A stretch of DNA of 64,000 nucleotides from Bacillota bacterium (lineage in GTDB: Bacteria; Bacillota_A; Clostridia; Christensenellales; Aristaeellaceae), in NCBI GenBank assembly GCA_023421735.1, contig JAEZSP010000051.1, positions 43,317 to 107,316 on the forward strand, given 5' to 3'. The position numbers and the translations under genes were made by a program. This document shows positions 34,079 through 43,281 of the stretch, one piece after another. Every line of letters begins with the position of its first letter. Position 1 is the first letter of the stretch. Under the pieces are notes generated by a model. The model was not told the DNA's origin, searched no databases, and worked only from the letters and a program-made list of their open reading frames with translations.

Positions 34079-36088
34079 TTAATATTCGAAGCTCCGATAG
34101 AAGAGCTGCTCGAAGGAGAAGTTCCAGCTGATGCCAACGCCGGCGCTCGGGACGTTCCCGATGTCGGAGTTGATGATGACGCACTGCTGCACGTTGATCA
34201 GCGGCTCAATCATGTAGAGGTGCTCGCCCATCCAAGTGGACAGCGTCGGGAGAACTTCATTCACAGCGGTCTCCGGATCGACAGTGAACAGGGAGTCAAT
34301 CGCCAGGCGGAAGTCGCGGTAATCCTGTGGCGGCGCGAGGTATTCGGTGGAGCCATCCAGATCGCCGGACAGGCCGCCCTTGTCAACCCAATCCTGATAC
34401 AGCGGTGCCCAGGAGCCGGTCAACCAGTCGCGATAGTGCCACAGCTGCGTGGAGTGTGCCCAGATCACGCGCATCGGAATTTCGTTGGCTTCCTGCGAGG
34501 TGGAAAGGAGCGTGGAATCGGTGGTGTAGACGGCGGCATTCAGGCCAATTTCGCCCCAGAATTCCACGAGCAGCTCGCAGACCGGGACGAGGTCGTTCGC
34601 CTCGGACGCATTCCAGATCTGCCACTGGAATTTCAGACCGGAAGGCGTTTCGCGGAAGCCGTCCTCATCGATGTCCATCATACCCATCTCGTCGAGCAGC
34701 GCGTTCGCCATTTTGGTGTCGCCGGTGCACGAGTAGGTGGGATTGATCTCGCCGAAGTTGGAATAGACAGTATCGAGAATCTCATTGGCATCAATCGCGT
34801 ACATGAGTGCCTGGCGGAAGCGAACGTCGTTGACAACTTCCTGCCACGCCTGGGAGTCAGGATCGTCTTTCACGGAGCCGTCGACGTTCATGCCGTAGTT
34901 GATATTGGTGGCAATGTCCGTCGGGTTGACGTGCATCTGGGTGACGTATGCGGTAATGCCCGCCGCTTCTTCGTTCTCGCGGTACAGGGAAATGTTGTCA
35001 ATCGTGGCGGACTCGCGGCCAAAGTCGGCTTCGCCCGTCATGTACTTGAGCTGAACCATTTCCATGTCCTCGACGAGGGTGGAAGTGAGATAGTCAATGT
35101 ACGGAAGCTGTTGGCCATCCGGATCGACCTTATGATAGTAGGGATTGCGCGCCCATGTGGTCACGCCGTTTTCGGAACTCTGCATGATCCAGGGGTAGAG
35201 GATCGGCATATTCTGGTCAATTAAACCGGCGAAGTACACGCTCGTGAGCGCGTCGTTCGGATCGGTCAGCTCCCAGTTGGTCATGTCGGCCTGATTGAAG
35301 ACGTAGCACCAAACGCCCTCTGCGGCGGGGTCATCATAACCCATCTGCGCCGCAAAGGGTTTGATGAACTCGTAATAGGCGTCCAGGGAGCCGTAAATTT
35401 CCTCTGCATAGTCCGGATGGAACTGCTTGAGGAAGTGCGCGGGCTTCAAAAGCTCTGTGTAACCCTTCCACCCTGCGATCGACAGGTGGACGGGGAAGCC
35501 ACCGTAGCTCTCATTGAATGCGAGGGTGAATGTATAGTCGTCCACGATCGTGAAGGTCATGGGCGCGCCGTCTGCGCGGCCTCCGTCACGCATCCAGGAA
35601 GCGACGACGGGCACAAGCTCTTCATTAAACACGACGTGGTTGATGGCAAACTCGAAGTCCTCCATCGTTACTTCAACACCATCAGACCATTTAAGGCCCT
35701 TCCTGAGCGTGAAGGTGAACACGCTGTTGTCTTCATTCGCTGTGTAGGTTTCGACGATGTTCGGCGTGATGGTGCCGCTGTTGACCGATTCACAGGTCAG
35801 AAGTGCTTCATTGTTGCCGACAAAGCCGTCCGCATCCCAGTTGACGACCTTCGTGGCAAGGCGCAGGGTGCCGCCGTAGTTGCCGATTTCATAGTCGAGG
35901 TACTCGGGCAGAATCTCATCTACAATCTTGGGCACCTCGGGCAGACGCTCCTCCACCGAGGGCAGTTCGCCGCTTTCGACGGCTTCGTCGAGCATGGGAG
36001 ACTGTGTGTAGGTTCCCTCCGCAGACGCCGTGAACGTGCAGACACTCACAAGCATCGCCAGGACAAGCAGCCAGGACAGTTTCTTCAT
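34079..36088 (-). CDS. Extracellular solute-binding protein family 5, paralogue A
   Basis: 669 aa. Signal peptide (KKLSWLLVLAMLVSVCTFTASA) followed by a large SBP_bac_5 domain with typical elements: GGTLRLATKVVNWDADGFVG, FTLRKGLKWSDGVEVTMEDF, VRFRQALMYAIDANEILDTVY. It ends in SDIGNVPSAGVGISWNFSFEQ, a C-terminus shared by the three paralogues in the window. A Cys in the signal region lacks a good lipobox. It would deliver peptides or oligosaccharides to a family-5 ABC importer; no permease or ATPase gene is adjacent. A transporter of matching type is at 1-4.6 kb. Confidence 0.9.
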   Translation of the reverse strand: MKKLSWLLVLAMLVSVCTFTASAEGTYTQSPMLDEAVESGELPSVEERLPEVPKIVDEILPEYLDYEIGNYGGTLRLATKVVNWDADGFVGNNEALLTCESVNSGTITPNIVETYTANEDNSVFTFTLRKGLKWSDGVEVTMEDFEFAINHVVFNEELVPVVASWMRDGGRADGAPMTFTIVDDYTFTLAFNESYGGFPVHLSIAGWKGYTELLKPAHFLKQFHPDYAEEIYGSLDAYYEFIKPFAAQMGYDDPAAEGVWCYVFNQADMTNWELTDPNDALTSVYFAGLIDQNMPILYPWIMQSSENGVTTWARNPYYHKVDPDGQQLPYIDYLTSTLVEDMEMVQLKYMTGEADFGRESATIDNISLYRENEEAAGITAYVTQMHVNPTDIATNINYGMNVDGSVKDDPDSQAWQEVVNDVRFRQALMYAIDANEILDTVYSNFGEINPTYSCTGDTKMANALLDEMGMMDIDEDGFRETPSGLKFQWQIWNASEANDLVPVCELLVEFWGEIGLNAAVYTTDSTLLSTSQEANEIPMRVIWAHSTQLWHYRDWLTGSWAPLYQDWVDKGGLSGDLDGSTEYLAPPQDYRDFRLAIDSLFTVDPETAVNEVLPTLSTWMGEHLYMIEPLINVQQCVIINSDIGNVPSAGVGISWNFSFEQLFYRSFEY

Positions 36089-36159
36089 GTGACTTCCTCC
36101 CTGTTATGATCTCCATTGCGCACGATCGCGCAAATAATGACGAACTTCATCCCTTACAC

Positions 36160-36188
36160 ATATTACCTGATTTTATTAACGAAATCAA
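36160..36188 (-). promoter_or_regulatory. Candidate promoter of solute-binding protein A
   Basis: Minus strand TTGATT and TAATAT separated by 17 bp, ~70 bp upstream of the start codon. Confidence 0.45.
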
Positions 36189-36328
36189 CATTAATTCGTT
36201 TTATAAACATAAATTCAGTATGCGGCACAAAATGGGATGATTAAAATTGTGGAAATCATATATGTTCGATCGTGGGAAAATATACGTCAAAATAATGGCG
36301 AGACACACTTGGGATAACGGAAAAACAC

Positions 36329-36390
36329 AAAAAAAAGCGGATCGAGTATACTCGATCCGCCTTCCGGGGTCCGGGGGCAAAGCCCCCGGA
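36329..36390 (-). terminator. Double-hairpin terminator of solute-binding protein B
   Basis: In minus-strand order: TCCGGGGGC-TTT-GCCCCCGGA at 36390-36370, then a 24-bp perfect palindrome GCGGATCGAGTA/TACTCGATCCGC at 36360-36337 followed by eight T. The rest of the ~300-bp spacer holds the promoter of paralogue A and an AT-rich stretch with nothing else recognisable. Confidence 0.8.
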
Positions 36391-36397
36391 GTTTGAT

Positions 36398-38410
36398 TTA
36401 ATGCTCGTCGGGATTGTTGTAGAACAGCTGCTCGAAGGAGAAGTTCCAGCTGATGCCAACGCCGCCGGACGGCACATTGCCGATGTCGGAGTTCAGAAGC
36501 ACGCACTGCTGCACGTTGTCGAGCGGCTCGATGATCATGATGTGCTCGCTCATCCACTGCGCCAGCTGCGGGAGAACTTCGTTCACGGCCGTCACCGGGT
36601 CAACGGTGAATAGGGAGAAGATCGCAAGACGGAAGTCCTTGTAATCCTGCGGAGGCTCGAGGTAGGTCGCATCCGTCGGGAGCTGGCCGGACAGGCCGCC
36701 CTTGGCAACCCACTGATCCCACAGCGGGGAGTTGATGCCGATGCCCCAGTCCTGCGCGAACCAGAGGGGCGTGGAGTGGAACCAGATCACGCGCATCGGG
36801 ATCTCGTTCGCGGGCTGCGCGGTGCCAAGGAGCGTGGAGTCGGTGGTGTAAACGGCAGCCTTCAGGCCGACATTGCCCCAGAACTCAACGAGGAGTTCGC
36901 AAACGGGGATGATATCGGAGCCTTCGGACGCGTTCCAGATCTGCCACTCGAACTTCAGGCCGGAGGGCGTCTCACGATAGCCGTCGTTGTCGATGTCCAT
37001 CATGCCCATCTCGTCGAGAAGCGCGTTTGCCGCCTCGTCGTCGCCGGAGCAGTCATAGTAGGGGTTGCGATCGGCGAATCCCTTGTAGATGGAGTCGATG
37101 ATCTCGTCTGCGTCGATGGCCTTCACAAGCGCCTGACGGAAGCGGAGATCGGTCGCGACTTCCTGCCACGCCTTGGAGGCATCGTCGTCCTTGATGGTGC
37201 CATCGGCGTTCATGCCGTAGTTCATGTTGATGCCGATGGAGGTGGGATGCACGTGCATGGAGGTCGTGTAGGCGGTGATGCCCGCGGACTCTTCATTCTC
37301 ACGGTACAGGGAGATGTTGTCGATGGAGGCGGACTCACGCGCGAAATCGGCTTCGCCCGTCATGTACTTGAGCTGAACCATCTCCATGTCCTCGACGAGG
37401 GTGGAGGTGATGTAGTCGAAGTAGGGCAGCTGCTGGCCGTCCGCGTCGACTTTGTAGTAGTAGGGGTTGCGCGCCCATGTGGTGACGTTGTTTTCGGAAG
37501 ACTGCATCACCCAGGGATAGAGAACCGGGAAGTTCTGGTCGATCAGGCCTGCGAAGAACACGCTGGTCAGCGCGTCGTTCGGGTCGGTGAGCTCCCAGTT
37601 GGTCATGTCGATCTGGTTGAACACGAACGTCCACACGCCTTCGGCGGTCGGATCGTCGTAACCCATCTGCGCCGCGAAGGGCTTGATGAACTCATAGAAG
37701 GCGTCCATGGAGCCGTGGCACTCTTCAGCAAAATCCGGATGGAACTGCTTGAGGAAGTGCGCGGGCTTCAGGATTTCGGTGTAGCCCTTCCAGCCGGCGA
37801 TCGCCAGATGGACGGGGAATCCGCCGTACGCGGACTTGAAGGAAAGGGTGAAGGTCTGATCATCGACGACCGTGAAGGTGAACGGATCGCCGGCAGCGCT
37901 GCCGCCGTCGCGCATCCAGGCGCCAACGACCGGCACGAGCTCTTCGTTAAACACGAAGTTGTTGATGCCGAACTCGAAGTCTTCCATGGTCACTTCGACG
38001 CCGTCGGACCATTTGAGGCCCTTGCGGATTTTGAAGGTGAACACGGTGTTGTCTTCGTTTGCGGACCAGGACTCGACGACGTTTCCGGTGATGACATCCG
38101 AGTTAACGGACTCACAGGTCAGAATGGCTTCTTCCTGACCAACGAAACCGTCGGCATCCCAGTTGACGACCTTCGTCGCGAGACGGAGGGTGCCGCCGTA
38201 GTTGCCAACCTCAAGGTCCAAGTAGTCCGGGTGAATTTCATCCACGAGCTTGGGAACCTCGGGCAAGCGTTCTTCGACTGCGGGCAATTCGCCATTGGCG
38301 ACCGCTTCGTCGAACATGGGGGCCTGCGAGTAGGATCCTTCCGCGGAAGCCGAGAACGCGCATGCGCTCACGAGCATCGCCAGGACAAGCAGCCAGGACA
38401 GTTTCTTCAT
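36398..38410 (-). CDS. Extracellular solute-binding protein family 5, paralogue B
   Basis: 670 aa, closely similar to paralogue A along its whole length (same start MKKLSWLLVLAMLVS, same NWDADGFVG, KWSDGVEVTMEDFEF, GEADFARESASIDNISLYRE segments), so the two are a tandem duplication. The signal region reads LVSACAFSASAEG: VSAC is a passable lipobox and SASA a passable signal peptidase I site, so lipid anchoring is unclear. Has its own promoter and terminator, so A and B can be expressed independently. Confidence 0.9.
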   Translation of the reverse strand: MKKLSWLLVLAMLVSACAFSASAEGSYSQAPMFDEAVANGELPAVEERLPEVPKLVDEIHPDYLDLEVGNYGGTLRLATKVVNWDADGFVGQEEAILTCESVNSDVITGNVVESWSANEDNTVFTFKIRKGLKWSDGVEVTMEDFEFGINNFVFNEELVPVVGAWMRDGGSAAGDPFTFTVVDDQTFTLSFKSAYGGFPVHLAIAGWKGYTEILKPAHFLKQFHPDFAEECHGSMDAFYEFIKPFAAQMGYDDPTAEGVWTFVFNQIDMTNWELTDPNDALTSVFFAGLIDQNFPVLYPWVMQSSENNVTTWARNPYYYKVDADGQQLPYFDYITSTLVEDMEMVQLKYMTGEADFARESASIDNISLYRENEESAGITAYTTSMHVHPTSIGINMNYGMNADGTIKDDDASKAWQEVATDLRFRQALVKAIDADEIIDSIYKGFADRNPYYDCSGDDEAANALLDEMGMMDIDNDGYRETPSGLKFEWQIWNASEGSDIIPVCELLVEFWGNVGLKAAVYTTDSTLLGTAQPANEIPMRVIWFHSTPLWFAQDWGIGINSPLWDQWVAKGGLSGQLPTDATYLEPPQDYKDFRLAIFSLFTVDPVTAVNEVLPQLAQWMSEHIMIIEPLDNVQQCVLLNSDIGNVPSGGVGISWNFSFEQLFYNNPDEH

Positions 38411-38477
38411 TTTCCTACCTCCCTGTTTGTTACATTGCGCTTAACGCGCAAAACGTTTTAAGATGTGGTGTGCACTT

Positions 38478-38506
38478 ATAATACTCCAAGACTTAAACTT
38501 TTTCAA
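38478..38506 (-). promoter_or_regulatory. Promoter of solute-binding protein B
   Basis: Minus strand TTGAAA and TATTAT separated by 17 bp, ~70 bp upstream of the start codon. Confidence 0.6.
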
Positions 38507-38636
38507 CACTATTTGTCGGTTTCGTGTTTTTTTCGGCATTATATCATAATTATAGTAGTTGTTTTTGTTAATATTGCTGTCCAAATGAGTGGAAAATACT
38601 TGTCATATATGTGTCACGCCCGCTTTTTGCGGCATA

Positions 38637-38664
38637 TTGACGGATCATTCCATGCGAGTATAAT
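38637..38664 (+). promoter_or_regulatory. Promoter of the pseudouridine synthase gene
   Basis: TTGACG and TATAAT separated by 16 bp, ~22 bp upstream of the start codon. Confidence 0.7.
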
Positions 38665-38686
38665 AAAAAGACGGGAGTGTGATGGC

Positions 38687-39394
38687 ATGAGATTGGACAA
38701 GGCGCTGACGAATCTGGGACTCACGCGCTCGCAGGCCAAAAAGGCCGTTCGGGACGGTCGCGCGCGCGTAGGCGATGCGGTTGTGCGCGACCCGGGCGCG
38801 GACGTCGCGATCGAGAATGTGATGCTCGACGGACAGACGGTGGGCGTGGTGGGCGATGTACATCTGATGCTTCATAAGCCTGCCGGATACATTACCGCCA
38901 CGGAGGATGGGCGGCAGCGCACGGTCATGGAGCTTTTGCCGGACGAATACCGGCGCCTGGCGCTTGGCCCCATTGGGCGATTGGATCGGGACGTGACGGG
39001 GCTTTTGCTTTTGACTACCGATGGTCAACTTGCGCACCGGCTCATTTCCCCCAAGCGCAATGTCGAGAAGGTATACGAAGCAGAAATTGAAGGGAAAATG
39101 ACCGAAGTGGAGGCGGATTTGATCCGTGCGGGCATTTCATTCAAGGATTTCAATGCCAAACCTGCGCGCGTGGAGATTCTCGCGCCAAGTCGGATTCGGC
39201 TCACGCTCACCGAGGGGAAATATCACGAGGTGAAACGCATCTGCCAAAAAGTCGGGCATCCGGTTCTTCGCCTGAAGCGATTGTCGATTGGCGGCGTGGT
39301 ACTTGATCCGACGCTTTCGGAAGGCGAATGCCGGACATTGACGGGGGGCGAAATCGTGCATCTGTATGCGATCGCGGGGATGGAGGACGAATGA
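38687..39394 (+). CDS. rRNA pseudouridine synthase, RsuA/RluB family
   Basis: 235 aa. N-terminal S4 RNA-binding domain (RLDKALTNLGLTRSQAKKAV) and a catalytic domain with the nucleophile Asp in GRLDRDVTGLLLLT, plus KVYEAEIEG and YHEVKRICQKVGHPV. RsuA-type length and spacing suggest 16S rRNA U516 modification, though RluB/E activity is not excluded. The frame is open far upstream (to 38465), but the promoter lies inside that part; the ATG at 38687 gives the normal N-terminus. Its stop overlaps the next start (ATGA). Confidence 0.9.
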   Translation: MRLDKALTNLGLTRSQAKKAVRDGRARVGDAVVRDPGADVAIENVMLDGQTVGVVGDVHLMLHKPAGYITATEDGRQRTVMELLPDEYRRLALGPIGRLDRDVTGLLLLTTDGQLAHRLISPKRNVEKVYEAEIEGKMTEVEADLIRAGISFKDFNAKPARVEILAPSRIRLTLTEGKYHEVKRICQKVGHPVLRLKRLSIGGVVLDPTLSEGECRTLTGGEIVHLYAIAGMEDE

Positions 39395-39984
39395 TGAGCG
39401 AACATTATTATACCCAAAACCCGACATCCGGGCATGACGAGCGGGAATTTAGCGCCGAAATCGGCGGGCTGACGCTGCGATTTGCGACCGATGCAGGGGT
39501 GTTTTCAAAAGATGGTATCGACCGGGGCACGCGCGCGCTCGTTGAGGCGATGCCGTCCCTGTCGGGGCGCGCGCTCGATCTGGGCTGCGGCTGGGGCGCG
39601 GCGGGCATTCCGCTCGCCGTGAAAAACCCCGATTGCGCGTTTGTACTCACGGACATCAACGAGCGTGCGGCTGCGCTTGCTGCCCAAAATGCGCAGAGAA
39701 ACGGCGCGCAAAACGTTTCGGTTGCGACGGGCGATGGATTCGAGGCCGTCGAGGGAAAGTTTTCCGCGATCTTTACCAATCCGCCCATCCGCGCGGGCAA
39801 ACAGGTGATCTATGCCATGTTCAAGACCGCGCGGGACAGGCTTTTGCCGGGCGGCGCGCTCTTTCTTGTCATCAGAAAGCAACAGGGCGCGCCGTCGGCG
39901 TTGCAATTTCTGCGGGAAACGTTTTCGAATGCGGAGGTCATCGACCGCGCAGGCGGATTCTGGGTGATTCGGGCAGAGGTCTGA
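39391..39984 (+). CDS. RsmC-like class I SAM-dependent methyltransferase
   Basis: 197 aa. SAM-binding motif LDLGCGWGAAGIPLA, acidic loop VLTDINERAAALA, and catalytic FTNPPIRAGKQVIYAMF; NPPIR is characteristic of the RsmC group that methylates guanine 1207 of 16S rRNA. Single-domain form as in Firmicutes. Translationally coupled to the pseudouridine synthase gene, consistent with rRNA modification. Confidence 0.88.
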   Translation: MMSEHYYTQNPTSGHDEREFSAEIGGLTLRFATDAGVFSKDGIDRGTRALVEAMPSLSGRALDLGCGWGAAGIPLAVKNPDCAFVLTDINERAAALAAQNAQRNGAQNVSVATGDGFEAVEGKFSAIFTNPPIRAGKQVIYAMFKTARDRLLPGGALFLVIRKQQGAPSALQFLRETFSNAEVIDRAGGFWVIRAEV

Positions 39985-40053
39985 CGCCCGCGCGTGCGCA
40001 ACCGTTCCGGCCTCGGAAATTGTGCGGGCGGGGGTTGCACCAAAGGGAAGAGC

Positions 40054-40090
40054 AAAAAAATTGTCCCGGAGCCATGGCTCCGGGACGATT
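40054..40090. terminator. Bidirectional terminator
   Basis: Perfect palindromic stem GTCCCGGAGCCA/TGGCTCCGGGAC at 40063-40086, flanked by seven A on one side and GATTTT on the other, between convergent genes. Confidence 0.75.
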
Positions 40091-40105
40091 TTGCGCTCGC
40101 AGTCG

Positions 40106-40900
40106 TTATTTCATCGCGTCTGCGACTGCTTCGGGTAGCTGAGGTGTTTCGATGTAGCTTGCCAGTCCGTAGCGGGTAAGATGCCACGCGCCATCCGCGT
40201 CGATCTGGTAGGTGCGTATCTCATAATACCTGAGCCGTGCGTCCGCTATATATTCGAACATGTATCCGTTGCCGCCGTCGGTGAGATAGGCGTAGCCGTC
40301 GCCTTCTGCGCGCATCGCAAGCAGCGTTTCGACGGGGTCATAGCTATTCAAAAGATCGGACGGCATGAGGAAATAACCGGCTGCATATCCGCCCTGCTGT
40401 GTCATGACGACGTCGTCGGCGTTGGCCATAATCGTCATGTCTGGAAACATATACAGGCGCAAGCCTTCAAAATTGAGATCGATCTTCATATCAAGAACCA
40501 TGCCATATGGGGTATCATACAGGTACGTATCGGACTGGAGCGTCTCGGTGCCATCCGCGTCGACATTGTAGGATTCCTGACGGATGGCCATACCCGTTGC
40601 GACGAGCGCAGGCTCGTCGTTGGCGGAGTCGATCATCCGTAAAAACCATATGGACGCGGGGTCTTCGGGATCGACGAAATCCGTATACCGCAATGTCGGA
40701 TCGCCTAAAATGTCCGCCGCCGCAGGGGCTTCGGTCGCCTTAGATGCTTCGGCCGCCGCAGGGGCTTCGGTCATCTCGGGCGCCTGGGTTTGTTCGGGTG
40801 CGGGCGTCGCCTTGAGGCCGCCGCCGATGGGCAGGTTGCCTGCGAAGGCCGCCGGGGCCGCAAGCAGCAGGACGAGAATGAGTGCGGCGAGTTTTTTCAT
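40106..40900 (-). CDS. Secreted protein of unknown function
   Basis: 264 aa with a clear signal peptide (KKLAALILVLLLAAPAAFA). Residues ~33-63 are a low-complexity Ala/Pro/Thr/Glu linker (QAPEMTEAPAAAEASKATEA). The remaining ~200 residues have strand-rich character with repeated Tyr/Asp (YLYDTPYGMVLDMKIDLNF; YAYLTDGGNGYMFEYIADA) but no family I recognise. Looks like an envelope-exposed folded domain on a stalk. It lies 12 bp downstream of the HAD gene in the same direction. Confidence 0.7.
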   Translation of the reverse strand: MKKLAALILVLLLAAPAAFAGNLPIGGGLKATPAPEQTQAPEMTEAPAAAEASKATEAPAAADILGDPTLRYTDFVDPEDPASIWFLRMIDSANDEPALVATGMAIRQESYNVDADGTETLQSDTYLYDTPYGMVLDMKIDLNFEGLRLYMFPDMTIMANADDVVMTQQGGYAAGYFLMPSDLLNSYDPVETLLAMRAEGDGYAYLTDGGNGYMFEYIADARLRYYEIRTYQIDADGAWHLTRYGLASYIETPQLPEAVADAMK

Positions 40901-40912
40901 TTTGTGCCTCCT

Positions 40913-41581
40913 TTATGATTGGACAATGGGGTCGAAGCGGTCGAGCGCATCAGAAAACGCGGTCAAATAGAGGCAGGACGCGGCTGTGAGCCCATCACGG
41001 TCGGGTTCGGAGGCGTCGAAGATTCCGCAAACGGGATACCCCGCGCGCCGGGCGGTTTCGGCGGCATGCCGGGCATCCTCAAAGACCCATGTCGTCTCGC
41101 GCGCGGTGCCCATCAGGGTGCGCGCCGCGTCAAACAAAATGGGTTCGGCCTTTGTGGTATGAAGTTGTGTGCAGGTGAGAATGCCGTCGAACAGCGCGAG
41201 AATCCCAAGACGCGCAAACGCCACCTCTGCCTGTGCGCGGTCGGACGCCGTTGCAACGCACATCCGCACGCCGGCAGCGTGCAGCGCGGCGAGGAACGGT
41301 TTCACGCCCGGCTTGAGGGGCGCCGCATTCCGATAAAAATCATCCACGAGGCCGTTTAAACCCGCCTGAATCCGTGCGGGCGGCTCGTCGACGCCGAGGC
41401 CTTGCAGATAAGAGGCCGCTTCTGTCAGACTCATGCGCAACATCGCCTCGTCAACCTCCGGCGGTGGCGTCAGGCCCTTTTGCAGCATGAAATTGCGTCC
41501 AACGCTTGCCCATGCGGGCATAGAATCTAGAAGGGTGCCGTCCATGTCGAAGATTGCGCCGGAAATTCGGAATTTCTTCAT
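40913..41581 (-). CDS. HAD family hydrolase, beta-phosphoglucomutase/phosphatase-like
   Basis: 222 aa. Motif I FDMDGTLLDSMPAW, a helical cap, motif II VATASDRAQAE, motif III Lys in TTKAEPILFDAA, motif IV TWVFEDARHAAETA. The HAD-IA layout with C1 cap fits sugar-phosphate phosphatases or mutases. Upstream of the secreted-protein gene, same operon by spacing. Confidence 0.87.
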   Translation of the reverse strand: MKKFRISGAIFDMDGTLLDSMPAWASVGRNFMLQKGLTPPPEVDEAMLRMSLTEAASYLQGLGVDEPPARIQAGLNGLVDDFYRNAAPLKPGVKPFLAALHAAGVRMCVATASDRAQAEVAFARLGILALFDGILTCTQLHTTKAEPILFDAARTLMGTARETTWVFEDARHAAETARRAGYPVCGIFDASEPDRDGLTAASCLYLTAFSDALDRFDPIVQS

Positions 41582-41647
41582 AAAAACATTGTAAACGCGC
41601 GTGCACGCGCTGTCAAGGAAGTGGCCGATGAAAATAAAAATCCTGCC

Positions 41648-42178
41648 TTATTTCGGCCGTTCAGGCGCGGTGGAGCCTTCTACGAGTGTCTTTTGCATCC
41701 AGAGCACGTCCCGCCACTGACCGGCCTTGAAACCGATTTTTTCCATAATACCAATGCGGCGATAGCCAAATTTTTCGTGAAAAAAGACGGATTTGGGATT
41801 GGGATAGGTGATGCAGGCGATGAGATTGACATACCCCCTTTTCAGGAGCTTGTCCTCAAGCGCGCGATAAAGCGCGGAGCCGATTCCCGTGCGATGGAGG
41901 CCGTCCTTGACGTAGACCGAGGTTTCCGCCGACCAGTCGTATGCCGCGCGCGTGCGGAACTGTGATGCGTAGGCGTAACCGACGATTTCTCCGTCCAATT
42001 CCGCCACCAGGTAGGGATACTTGGCGAGCGTCTTTTTGATGCGACCCGCGAAGTCCTCCGCCGATGGAACCGCAACCTCGAATGTAATCACCGTGTCTAT
42101 GACATAGGGTTGATAAATAGACAAAAGCGCTGGAGCATCTGCCTCCCGCGCTGTCCGGATCACAATATTTCCTGACAT
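41648..42178 (-). CDS. GNAT family N-acetyltransferase, phosphinothricin-acetyltransferase-like
   Basis: 176 aa. IRTAREADAPALLSIYQPYV at the N-terminus, VGYAYASQFRTRAAYDWSAE, acetyl-CoA-binding loop GLHRTGIGSALYRALED, and FHEKFGYRRIGIMEKIGFK. This is the PAT/YwnH subgroup, whose members acetylate amino-acid analogues such as methionine sulfoximine; the real substrate here is unknown. Confidence 0.88.
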   Translation of the reverse strand: MSGNIVIRTAREADAPALLSIYQPYVIDTVITFEVAVPSAEDFAGRIKKTLAKYPYLVAELDGEIVGYAYASQFRTRAAYDWSAETSVYVKDGLHRTGIGSALYRALEDKLLKRGYVNLIACITYPNPKSVFFHEKFGYRRIGIMEKIGFKAGQWRDVLWMQKTLVEGSTAPERPK

Positions 42179-42256
42179 TGCCAGCTCTCCTTTGGTGTTT
42201 GATCAATTATACCACCGCTCGTGCCCGATTGCAGCCCGGAACCACGAATTTTAACG

Positions 42257-43144
42257 TCACTTCGCCCGCAGGTAGTCGGACGGTGCGTCGCCGGTGATCC
42301 GCTTGAACACCTTTAAAAAGCTTTTGTAATCCGCGTAGCCGACGCTGCGCGCGACATTTGCGAGACTGGTCGCGCCTTCGTCGAGCAATTCACACGCCCT
42401 TTTCACACGCAGCCCCTGTACGTATTCCGTGAGCGTCATGCCCGTCTGCTCCTTGAACACGCGGCTGAAATATTTGGGCGATAAGAAGGCCATCATGGCG
42501 AGTCGGTCGAGGGTGATCGGTTCCGCATAGTTTTTGCGGAGGTATTCGACGATGGCGTCGAACATGCAATCGCGTATGACGCGCTTTTCTGTCTTGATCT
42601 CTTCGCGCGCGCGCAGCTTGCGGAAGAGATATACGAGAACTTCGACCGCCCAGGAGCGGATTAACTCCTCAAAGCCGGGTTCGTGCCGTTCATATTCCTG
42701 AAGCATTTTGCAAAACAGTTCTAATACCCTTTCGTATTCCGTGCCCGCAAAATGGCAGGAAAGCGAGTGCGTAAACCCGTCGTTGCGGAATGTGCGCAAG
42801 AGCGCGTGCTCCGCCACGTTTGCGAATCCATGCGTCCCGATGAGCGACATGTCAAAAAATCCCGGCCGGAAAATGAGGTTATAGATGAAGAGCTTTGAGT
42901 CGAATTCCGCCATGTAATAATGAACGTCGTTATGATCCACCACGAATAGATCGCCCGGGCGCGCAAGCATCGGTATGCCGTTCAGGACGTGCCACCCGTG
43001 CCCGGCCTCGACAAAGGCGACCTCGATAAAATTGTGGCGATGCAGCTCCACTTCATTGAGATCGTGATGATAATTGACGATGACCTGCGTGTCCTTCACG
43101 ATGCGATAGGTGTCAAATTGAAACAAATTGCCCTGCTGATTCAC
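42257..43144 (-). CDS. AraC family transcriptional regulator
   Basis: 295 aa. N-terminal cupin domain (residues ~15-130, with HDLNEVELHRHNFIEVAFVE) and a C-terminal double HTH (residues ~195-293: ITLDRLAMMAFLSPKYFSRV, then GATSLANVARSVGYADYKSF and FKRITGDAPSDYLRA). Divergent from the third solute-binding-protein gene with a 21-bp perfect palindrome between them, so it probably controls that gene. Confidence 0.92.
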   Translation of the reverse strand: MNQQGNLFQFDTYRIVKDTQVIVNYHHDLNEVELHRHNFIEVAFVEAGHGWHVLNGIPMLARPGDLFVVDHNDVHYYMAEFDSKLFIYNLIFRPGFFDMSLIGTHGFANVAEHALLRTFRNDGFTHSLSCHFAGTEYERVLELFCKMLQEYERHEPGFEELIRSWAVEVLVYLFRKLRAREEIKTEKRVIRDCMFDAIVEYLRKNYAEPITLDRLAMMAFLSPKYFSRVFKEQTGMTLTEYVQGLRVKRACELLDEGATSLANVARSVGYADYKSFLKVFKRITGDAPSDYLRAK

Positions 43145-43194
43145 GAAATCACCCCCATTTCATCATACTGTAACCCATTGTACGAATATACCCT

Positions 43195-43215
43195 TTACAT
43201 ATATTATATATGTAA
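43195..43215. promoter_or_regulatory. 21-bp palindrome, candidate operator between AraC and solute-binding protein genes
   Basis: TTACATATAT and ATATATGTAA are perfect inverted copies around a single T. The site lies 50 bp upstream of the AraC start and 67 bp upstream of the solute-binding-protein start. AraC proteins often use direct repeats, so a different dimeric regulator is also possible. Confidence 0.5.
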
Positions 43216-43281
43216 GTGGTGCCGATGTCAAAACATGAATTTCTCCGCCACATAAGGCGGCGATAATAAATAGGAGGGATC

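Noticed and set aside
36776..38461. 561-aa plus-strand open frame opposite solute-binding protein B
   Set aside because: Antisense shadow. Repeats of VDGVDD/HVHGGRVGGD type are typical of reverse-frame readings of this family; the minus strand encodes a recognisable SBP with signal peptide.
43195..43215. CRISPR-like or terminator reading of the AT palindrome
   Set aside because: The repeat occurs once, has no spacer array and no U-tract or GC stem; a regulatory site is the simpler reading.
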